A stretch of DNA of 11,227 bases from JACQNR01 sp049515175 (GTDB taxonomy: Bacteria; Acidobacteriota; Terriglobia; UBA7540), in assembly GCA_049515175.1 (NCBI GenBank), contig JBEKUI010000150.1:1-11227 (forward strand), in the 5' to 3' direction. Both the position numbers and the translations under genes were made by a program. Of the stretch, positions 6,595-11,227 are shown in pieces; position 1 is the first letter of the stretch; each line of letters opens with the position of its first letter. The notes below the pieces were generated by a model that made no database searches, was not told where the DNA came from, and saw only the letters and a program-made list of their open reading frames with translations.

Positions 6595-6645
6595 CGCGCC
6601 TGGCGCGCGGCGCGGGCGCGCCGCTAGCCGGAAGGCCAGCCGGCA
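6595..6645. repeat. GC-rich overlapping inverted repeats between the HEAT gene and mqnD
   Basis: Several palindromes overlap in the 196-nt spacer (6497-6692). GCGGCGCG (6607-6614) pairs with CGCGCCGC (6617-6624). An alternative register pairs GGCGCGC (6602-6608) with GCGCGCC (6616-6622). A further hairpin, GCTaGCC/GGCcAGC with a GGAA loop, follows at about 6623-6640. There is no clean T-run directly after, although GTTGTTTTC comes about 15 nt later. It may terminate the upstream operon. The rest of the spacer shows nothing else beyond the mqnD promoter candidate. Confidence 0.4.
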
Positions 6646-6648
6646 TGG

Positions 6649-6654
6649 TAAAAT
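6649..6654 (+). promoter_or_regulatory. Candidate -10 box for mqnD
   Basis: TAAAAT in the context TGGTAAAATG, 39 nt before ATG 6693, resembles the box before the first gene in the window. No convincing -35 hexamer lies 16-18 nt upstream, where the GC-rich repeat is. Confidence 0.3.
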
Positions 6655-6692
6655 GTTGTTTTCTTATCACAGGGTGAAACTTCACTCGCGCC

Positions 6693-7637
6693 ATGATGCA
6701 GCCGATTTCTGTGCGAAAAGGAGACGCAGCGCGTTCACGCGGCCAGGAACTAAAGCTGGCTCACAGTCCGGATTCGGACGACGCTTTCATGTTCTACGCG
6801 CTGGCGACCAAGAAAATCCGCACGGGCAACGTGACGTTCACTCACATGCTCGAGGACATCGAAAGCCTCAATCAGAAGGCCCTTGCGAGCGTTTACGACA
6901 TCACGGCGGTTTCGTTTCACGCTTACGCCTACCTGGCCGACCGCTACGTTCTGCTCCCCAGCGGTGCGAGCTTTGGCGACCGTTACGGCCCCATTGTGGT
7001 GGCGCGGGAGCTGACCGGTGTTCAGGGACTCAAGGGCAAGACCGTCGCCATTCCCGGCAAGCTGACGACGGCTTCCCTGGTGTTGCGGCTCTACGAGCCG
7101 AAGATCGAAACTCTCGTGGTCCCCTTCGACCAGGTGTTTGATTGCGTTGCGCGCGGGGAGGCGGATGCCGGAGTGGTGATCCATGAGGGCCAGCTGACTT
7201 ACGCCCGCGAAGGCCTGCGCAAGGTCGTGGATCTTGGAGAGTGGTGGCACCAGGAAACCGGGCTGCCGCTCCCCTTGGGCGGCAACGCCATCTCGCGAAA
7301 CCTTGACCGAAAGACACAACTCCACGTGGCGGAGATTTTGAAGCAGAGTATTGAATATGCCCTGGAGCACCGCGAGCAGGCCCTCGAATACGCCATGCAG
7401 TTTGGCCGCGGGCTGGACACGCCGGGCGCCGACCGCTTCGTTTCCATGTACGTCAATGACTGGACGCTCGAGTATGGCGAACGCGGCCGCGCAGCCGTGC
7501 AATGCCTGCTGGACCGCGGCTACCAGAAGGGGCTGATTCCCCACCAGGTCAAGGCCGAGTTTGTCGACCAACGTGACGCAAGAGACCCTTCGGCCGTGGA
7601 ACACCACGGAGTCTCCGTTTCGCAAGCCAAGCATTGA
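6693..7637 (+). CDS. mqnD: 1,4-dihydroxy-6-naphthoate synthase (MqnD), futalosine pathway
   Basis: A 314-residue protein of the MqnA/MqnD periplasmic-binding-protein-like fold. MqnD converts cyclic dehypoxanthinyl futalosine to 1,4-dihydroxy-6-naphthoate in the cytoplasm, a late step of the futalosine route to menaquinone. Seen here: LAHSPDSDDAFMFYALA (22-38), DIESLNQKAL (55-64), ITAVSFHAYAYLADRY (70-85), LLPSGASFGDRYGPIVV (87-103) and GVVIHEGQLTYAREGL (160-175). H164 in the IHEG motif corresponds to the proposed catalytic His of Thermus MqnD, which favours MqnD over MqnA. About 20 N-terminal and 20 C-terminal residues lie outside the usual domain. ATG 6693 has no strong Shine-Dalgarno; ATG 6696 and GTG 6711 are alternatives. 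Other mqn genes are not in the window. Confidence 0.82.
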   Translation: MMQPISVRKGDAARSRGQELKLAHSPDSDDAFMFYALATKKIRTGNVTFTHMLEDIESLNQKALASVYDITAVSFHAYAYLADRYVLLPSGASFGDRYGPIVVARELTGVQGLKGKTVAIPGKLTTASLVLRLYEPKIETLVVPFDQVFDCVARGEADAGVVIHEGQLTYAREGLRKVVDLGEWWHQETGLPLPLGGNAISRNLDRKTQLHVAEILKQSIEYALEHREQALEYAMQFGRGLDTPGADRFVSMYVNDWTLEYGERGRAAVQCLLDRGYQKGLIPHQVKAEFVDQRDARDPSAVEHHGVSVSQAKH

Positions 7638-7683
7638 AACACCAACACCGTGGATTCAGGAGGTCGCAGCACTCGAAACCACA

Positions 7684-8673
7684 ATGAATCTGATTACCGT
7701 AAATCACAGCAGCTATCCGCGCATCGGCGACGACCCCGGCCAGCAGGTTTTGCGGCGCACCATCGCGGAGTGGGAAAAGGGCGCGAAGTCCGACGCCGAC
7801 TTGCGTGCCGCGGAAGATCGCATGACCGAACTCGCGCTCGCCGAGCAAATTGAGGCGGGCCTCGACGTCGTCACCGACGGGCAGGTCCGCTGGTACGACT
7901 CGATTTCACATCTGGCGGGGAAGCTCTCGGGCGTTCGCATCAACGGCCTGCTACGTTTCTTCGACACCAATACTTACTTCCGGCAGCCGGTGGTCAAGGC
8001 GCGGGTCGAACGGACGAGGCCGCTGGCGCTCGACGATTTCCTCTTTGCCAAGGCGAAATCGTCCCGGCCCGTTAAGGCGGTACTGACCGGCCCGCTCACC
8101 CTGGCCCGCCACTCCATCGAAGAGAATGGGGGCGCAGGCGGTTTCGAGAAACTCGTTGAAGGCTATACGGCGGCTCTCGCCGCTGAAATCGCCGCCCTTG
8201 CGCAGGCCGGAGCAATTCTTATCCAGATTGACGAGCCCGCCCTGCTAAAGAATCCCAAGGATCTGGCTGTCGCCGAGCGCGGTCTTGCACTCTTAGCGGC
8301 CGCGAAAGGCAAGGCGGAAATCCTCCTCGCCCTCTACTTCGGAGACGCGGCGCCGCTCTACGATCAGCTCCAGAAACTCCCGGTCGATTCACTCGGTCTC
8401 GATTTCACTTATAGCGCTCGCCTTGGGGAAGTGATTTCAACCAGCGGGAGCACCAAGACCCTGGCCCTGGGGCTCGTCGACGGGCGCAACACCAAGCAGG
8501 AAGACGCTGCGGCGGCCGCCCGGCAAATCGAAACCGTCGCCCGGCGGGTCAACGCCCCGAGGCTTTATCTGACTTCGTCCTGCGGCCTGGAATATTTGCC
8601 CCGCGACCGCGCCCAGCTCAAGCTGCGGCGCCTGGCGGCGATCAAAAACGAGTTTCTGGGGGGCCGCGCATGA
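7684..8673 (+). CDS. MetE N-terminal-barrel-like protein (zinc ligands lost)
   Basis: A 329-residue single (beta/alpha)8-barrel protein of the cobalamin-independent methionine synthase superfamily. It resembles the N-terminal half of MetE: PVKAVLTGPLTL (129-140), LIQIDEPALL (179-188), LLALYFGDAAPLYDQL (214-229), LPVDSLGLDF (232-241), LALGLVDGRNT (260-270) and LTSSCGLEYLPRD (296-308). At the sites where catalytic MetE has His and Cys it has A216 and Y218; the Glu is D240; only the last Cys (C300) remains, so it should not bind zinc normally. ATG 7684 gives a start like MNLITVNHSSYPRIG; an upstream TTG (7561) would overlap mqnD by 77 nt and is unlikely. AGGAGG is present but 20 nt away. It overlaps the next gene by ATGA, which suggests a two-subunit enzyme. 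Confidence 0.75.
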   Translation: MNLITVNHSSYPRIGDDPGQQVLRRTIAEWEKGAKSDADLRAAEDRMTELALAEQIEAGLDVVTDGQVRWYDSISHLAGKLSGVRINGLLRFFDTNTYFRQPVVKARVERTRPLALDDFLFAKAKSSRPVKAVLTGPLTLARHSIEENGGAGGFEKLVEGYTAALAAEIAALAQAGAILIQIDEPALLKNPKDLAVAERGLALLAAAKGKAEILLALYFGDAAPLYDQLQKLPVDSLGLDFTYSARLGEVISTSGSTKTLALGLVDGRNTKQEDAAAAARQIETVARRVNAPRLYLTSSCGLEYLPRDRAQLKLRRLAAIKNEFLGGRA

Positions 8674-9662
8674 GCCGATCCAAACTGCAGAAATTGGGAA
8701 TTAATCTCCCGCTCTTTCCGACGACGTCCGTCGGAAGCTTCCCCAAGCCCGATTACCTGGTGAAAGCGCGCTCCGACTTCGCGAGGAAGCTGATTTCCCG
8801 CGAGGAGCTCACGCAGAAAGAGCGCCAAGCCACGGAGTTTTGGATCCGCAAGCAGGAGGAGCTCGGAATCGATGTTCTGGTGGATGGCGAGATGTATCGC
8901 GGCGATATGGTGGCTTACTTTGCCGAGCACCTGCCGGGGTTTGAGCTGGGCGGCCTTGTCCGCTCCTACGGCAATCGTTACTATCACAAGCCCATTGTCA
9001 CGAGAGAGGTCCGCTGGGAGCAGCCGATTACGGTGGACTGGTGGAAGTACGCGCAGGGCCTGACGCCCAAACCCGTCAAGGGGATGCTCACCGGCCCTTA
9101 CACGGTGATGGATTGGTCCTTCAACGAACACTACGCGAGCCGCCGGGAGACCTGCCTGGCATTGGCAAGGGTGATCCGGCGCGAAGTGGAAGCGCTCGTC
9201 CAGTCCGGGGCAAAGATCATCCAGATTGACGAGCCGGCGACGTCGGTCCGTCCGGAAGAATTGCAGATCGCGATTGAGGGCCTGCGCATCGCAACGGAGG
9301 GGCTGCCCGCCTACTTCATCACCCACATTTGCTACGGCGCGTTCGAGCACATTTACCCGGAGATGCTCAAAATGCCGGTCGAGAATTTCGACCTGGAGAT
9401 GTCCAATAGCGGCCTCGACATGCTGGCCCTCTTTAGGAAAACCCCCTTCACGAAAGACATCAGCTTCGGTGTTGTGGACGTCCATTCGCACGTGATTGAA
9501 GCCGAAGCACTCGTCGAGCAGCGCCTGCGCGATGGCCTCAGTGTCCTGCCCAAGGAGAATGTCTGGGTGGACCCCGATTGCGGTCTGAAGACGCGCAGCG
9601 TCGAGGAAGCGATCGAGAAGATGCGGACGCTCGTCAAGGTGGCCCACGCTTTGCGTAATTAA
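8670..9662 (+). CDS. MetE C-terminal-barrel-like methyltransferase (core methionine synthase)
   Basis: A 330-residue single-barrel protein that matches the catalytic C-terminal half of MetE, which methylates homocysteine to methionine using a zinc-bound thiolate. Motifs: FPTTSVGSFPKP (16-27), VKGMLTGPYTVMDWSF (136-151), IIQIDEPA (183-190), THICYGAF (218-225), DLEMSNS (241-247), FGVVDVHSH (266-274) and DPDCGLKTR (301-309). The zinc ligands H219, C221, E243 and C304 have exactly the spacing (2, 22, 61) of E. coli MetE H641, C643, E665 and C726. Its length is about half of a normal MetE. Together with the upstream barrel it may form a split MetE; alternatively it is a folate-independent core-MetE (Mes-type) using methylcobamide. 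The methyl donor cannot be told from sequence. Confidence 0.82.
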   Translation: MSRSKLQKLGINLPLFPTTSVGSFPKPDYLVKARSDFARKLISREELTQKERQATEFWIRKQEELGIDVLVDGEMYRGDMVAYFAEHLPGFELGGLVRSYGNRYYHKPIVTREVRWEQPITVDWWKYAQGLTPKPVKGMLTGPYTVMDWSFNEHYASRRETCLALARVIRREVEALVQSGAKIIQIDEPATSVRPEELQIAIEGLRIATEGLPAYFITHICYGAFEHIYPEMLKMPVENFDLEMSNSGLDMLALFRKTPFTKDISFGVVDVHSHVIEAEALVEQRLRDGLSVLPKENVWVDPDCGLKTRSVEEAIEKMRTLVKVAHALRN

Positions 9663-9710
9663 AGCGTGCGACGGCGCCCCCCGGGAAGTCGAGAGACTCG
9701 AGGCACGACA

Positions 9711-9734
9711 ATGCGGTCCAAGCCAGCCCGATGA
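9711..9734 (+). CDS. Seven-codon upstream ORF coupled to the MFS gene
   Basis: ATG 9711 opens a short frame encoding MRSKPAR that stops with TGA at 9732-9734. The stop overlaps the MFS start codon at 9731 in an ATGA arrangement. GAGG (9700-9703) lies 7 nt upstream and could serve as its ribosome-binding site. The MFS start itself has no visible Shine-Dalgarno. The uORF may therefore deliver ribosomes to the transporter by re-initiation. It may also be chance; only sequence arrangement supports it. Confidence 0.35.
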   Translation: MRSKPAR

Positions 9735-10939
9735 CGAATCCCAAACCGAAGGCACGGGTTCCCTTCACACCCACGCAGCGGAAGATCTTGCTGGCGCTCG
9801 CTGCCACGGTGGGACTGCGCATGTTGGGCCTTTTCCTGGTCCTGCCTGTCTTCACGCTGTACGGACTGCAGTTCACTCAGTCGCGTTTTCTTGTGGGTTT
9901 TGCCTTTGGTTCCTATGGCCTGACGATGGCCATCCTCCAAATTCCTTTCGGGCGCCTCTCTGACCGCATCGGGCGCCGCAAAGTTCTGATTCTGGGCATG
10001 GCGCTGTTTAGCGCCGGCTCGTTCCTCTGTGCCATCCCACATTGGTTCCCGGCGCCACTGCCAATTGCAATTCTAATTCTCGGCCGCCTCGTGCAGGGCG
10101 GCGGGGCAATCATCTCAGTGGCATTTGCCGCGGTGGCCGACAACATCGAACCGGACCGCCGTTCGACCGCCATGGCCGTGCTGGGCATTCCGATTGGGGC
10201 GGCTTTTGTGGTGGGGATTATCGTGGGGCCGATTCTTGCGGGGATCTTCGGGACATCCTTCCTCTTTTGGCTGACCGGTTCTTTGGGTCTCGTCACCGAC
10301 ATGCTGCTGGTCCGCTACCTGCCGGAGGTTCCCCCGACTGCAGCCGCCCCGGCGCCGCTCTCTGCGGTCCTGCGCATCCGACCCTTGCTCGCCATTTCGG
10401 CTTGCGGCTTTCTCATGAACTTCTTCGTATCGAGCTTCTTCTTCTACTTTCCGCTCATTGTAACCCACCAGCATCACCTGAAGATGACGCAGTACTACAC
10501 CCTGCTGCTACCCATGATGCTGATCAGCGGGATCACGATGTTCGGATTCTCACGCGGCGCCGACCGGGGCTGGGGCCGGCCGCTGGCGGCCATTGCCTTC
10601 CTGTTCTTTCTGCCCAGTATGGTGATTCTTTTTCAACCGCAGTGGGTGGGACTGGACCCGCATCGTCTGGCCGGAGTGATGATCGCCGGCACTCTCTTCT
10701 ATGTTGGCTTTACCGGACTCGAGCCCATTCTGCCGAGCCTCGCCAGCAAATGCTCGCCGGAAGGCGCTTATGGAACCGCGCTGGGTCTCTACAACAGCGT
10801 TCAGTTCCTGGGCAGCCCGGTGGGGAGCTCTCTGAGCGGCGCGCTCTCCCATCTGCCCTCCATTCAACCCCAGGTCGTGACTCTGCTGGTTGCCGCTGCC
10901 GCAGGATTCCTGCTGATGACGCTTCAACCCCGCACCTAA
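9731..10939 (+). CDS. MFS transporter (YajR-like, 12 TM)
   Basis: A 402-residue inner-membrane protein with about 12 hydrophobic helices. MFS motif A is GRLSDRIGRRKV (74-85), between TM2 and TM3. The motif B-type segment is GRLVQGGGAI (118-127) with R119, and the motif C-like, antiporter-type segment is GIIVGPILAGIFG (162-174). The N-terminal LGLFLVLPVFTLYG (32-45) and LQIPFGRLSDRIGRRK resemble YajR-family drug/proton antiporters, but the C-terminal YAM domain of E. coli YajR is missing. The substrate is unknown. It lies 68 nt after the metE-like pair on the same strand and may belong to the same transcript. No Shine-Dalgarno is visible before ATG 9731; see the overlapping uORF. Confidence 0.85.
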   Translation: MTNPKPKARVPFTPTQRKILLALAATVGLRMLGLFLVLPVFTLYGLQFTQSRFLVGFAFGSYGLTMAILQIPFGRLSDRIGRRKVLILGMALFSAGSFLCAIPHWFPAPLPIAILILGRLVQGGGAIISVAFAAVADNIEPDRRSTAMAVLGIPIGAAFVVGIIVGPILAGIFGTSFLFWLTGSLGLVTDMLLVRYLPEVPPTAAAPAPLSAVLRIRPLLAISACGFLMNFFVSSFFFYFPLIVTHQHHLKMTQYYTLLLPMMLISGITMFGFSRGADRGWGRPLAAIAFLFFLPSMVILFQPQWVGLDPHRLAGVMIAGTLFYVGFTGLEPILPSLASKCSPEGAYGTALGLYNSVQFLGSPVGSSLSGALSHLPSIQPQVVTLLVAAAAGFLLMTLQPRT

Positions 10940-10978
10940 ACCTCTGAGGTAAACCCGTCGGTAGGGATCGCTCGTCCC

Positions 10979-11026
10979 CGGTCACCGTGCCGGGCACGAG
11001 TGGCCGTCGAAACCATTTTGTGCCCG
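10979..11026 (+). terminator. Candidate terminator/alternative hairpins after the MFS gene
   Basis: CGGTCAC plus CGTGC (10979-10990) pairs with GCACG, a bulged A, then GTGGCCG (10994-11006), giving about 12 pairs (one G-T) with a CGG loop, 40 nt after the stop. TTTT follows about 8 nt later, so it is a weak intrinsic terminator. A second perfect pairing, CGGGCAC (10991-10997) with GTGCCCG (11020-11026), uses part of the same sequence and cannot coexist with it. Confidence 0.4.
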
Positions 11027-11113
11027 CCAACACCGACGCCGATGGCGGAAGAAATTAGGGGTTACTCAGGACGATGAGATGGGCTGGAGCTTACTGATTC
11101 CCCCAGAAAACAC

Positions 11114-11157
11114 GACGGGCGGCGCCAAGCTTCCCAGAAGCCTGCCCGCCGCCCGCC
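11114..11157 (-). terminator. Two-tier hairpin, probable terminator of the minus-strand gene at the window edge
   Basis: The outer 9-bp stem is CGGGCGGCG (11116-11124) with CGCCGCCCG (11147-11155). The inner 5-bp stem is GCTTC (11129-11133) with GAAGC (11137-11141) and a 3-nt loop. On the minus strand TCGTGTTTTC follows the stem, and the element lies about 22 nt downstream of the stop of the partial minus-strand frame, as expected for a terminator. Confidence 0.45.
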
Positions 11158-11178
11158 TTGCGCTAATCTTCCTCTCGC

Positions 11179-11227
11179 CTAGTCGCAGGTGAAGCCGCTG
11201 GGTGGTGTATAGACGCTCGAATCCACC
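11179..11227 (-). CDS. Possible C-terminal end of a minus-strand gene (partial)
   Basis: From the window edge the minus strand reads VDSSVYTPPSGFTCD and stops at TAG (11181-11179). Only these 15 residues are visible, so no function can be given. The terminator-like hairpin just downstream on the same strand is the main reason to believe in it. The gene would continue beyond the window. Confidence 0.3.
   Translation of the reverse strand, partial: VDSSVYTPPSGFTCD

Noticed and set aside
6750..7634. 294-aa minus-strand open frame across mqnD
   Set aside because: It mirrors mqnD codons, has no motif, and the plus-strand product is clearly MqnD.
7561..7683. TTG-initiated 41-residue N-terminal extension of the first MetE-like barrel
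   Set aside because: It overlaps mqnD by 77 nt and adds sequence outside the family's usual start. ATG 7684 begins right before the conserved SYPR element.
8565..9755. 396-aa minus-strand open frame across the metE C-terminal-like gene
   Set aside because: The plus strand encodes all MetE zinc ligands at correct spacing. The antisense product shows no family motif.
1..11227. CRISPR array, tRNA/rRNA genes, insertion sequences, att sites
   Set aside because: No regularly spaced repeats, transposase or integrase motifs, or recognisable RNA-gene sequence were seen by reading; automated scans could not be run.

Overview
The window reads as a chromosomal segment of a GC-rich, Gram-negative-type bacterium. 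An Acidobacteriota-like soil lineage fits best. This is an inference from a futalosine-pathway menaquinone gene, the zinc-ribbon/HEAT envelope genes, the overall protein style and recurring GGTAAAAT-type -10 boxes; no rRNA or marker gene is present to confirm it. No tRNA, rRNA, CRISPR array, insertion sequence or phage gene was seen.

Layout. (1) 124-709, plus strand: a small antitoxin-like protein overlapping a MNT/AbiEii-type nucleotidyltransferase. (2) 735-2950, minus strand: a ferredoxin/adrenodoxin-reductase-type FAD/NADPH enzyme, followed by a stand-alone P-loop kinase that closely matches the kinase domain of bacterial Pnkp RNA-repair enzymes. (3) 2957-3356: a divergent control region with a promoter candidate on each strand and a striking 61-nt imperfect hairpin in the presumed leader of the plus-strand operon. 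(4) 3357-4330: a degenerate response-regulator receiver protein translationally coupled to the biotin transporter BioY. (5) 4467-6496: a zinc-ribbon membrane-anchored protein coupled by a GTGA overlap to an exported HEAT-repeat protein. (6) 6693-9662: MqnD (menaquinone via futalosine), then two adjacent single-barrel proteins that together look like a cobalamin-independent methionine synthase (MetE) cut in two. The first barrel has lost most zinc ligands; the second keeps all four with MetE spacing. (7) 9731-10939: a 12-TM MFS transporter, preceded by a tiny upstream ORF that ends on its start codon. (8) 10940-11227: hairpins, then what is probably the 3' end of a minus-strand gene with its own terminator.

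Most genes are ordinary metabolism and transport. The points that merit follow-up are the split MetE pair, the leader hairpin before the receiver/bioY operon, the stand-alone Pnkp-type kinase, the zinc-ribbon/HEAT pair of unknown role, and the uORF before the MFS gene. I do not see convincing evidence of a complete new multi-gene system.
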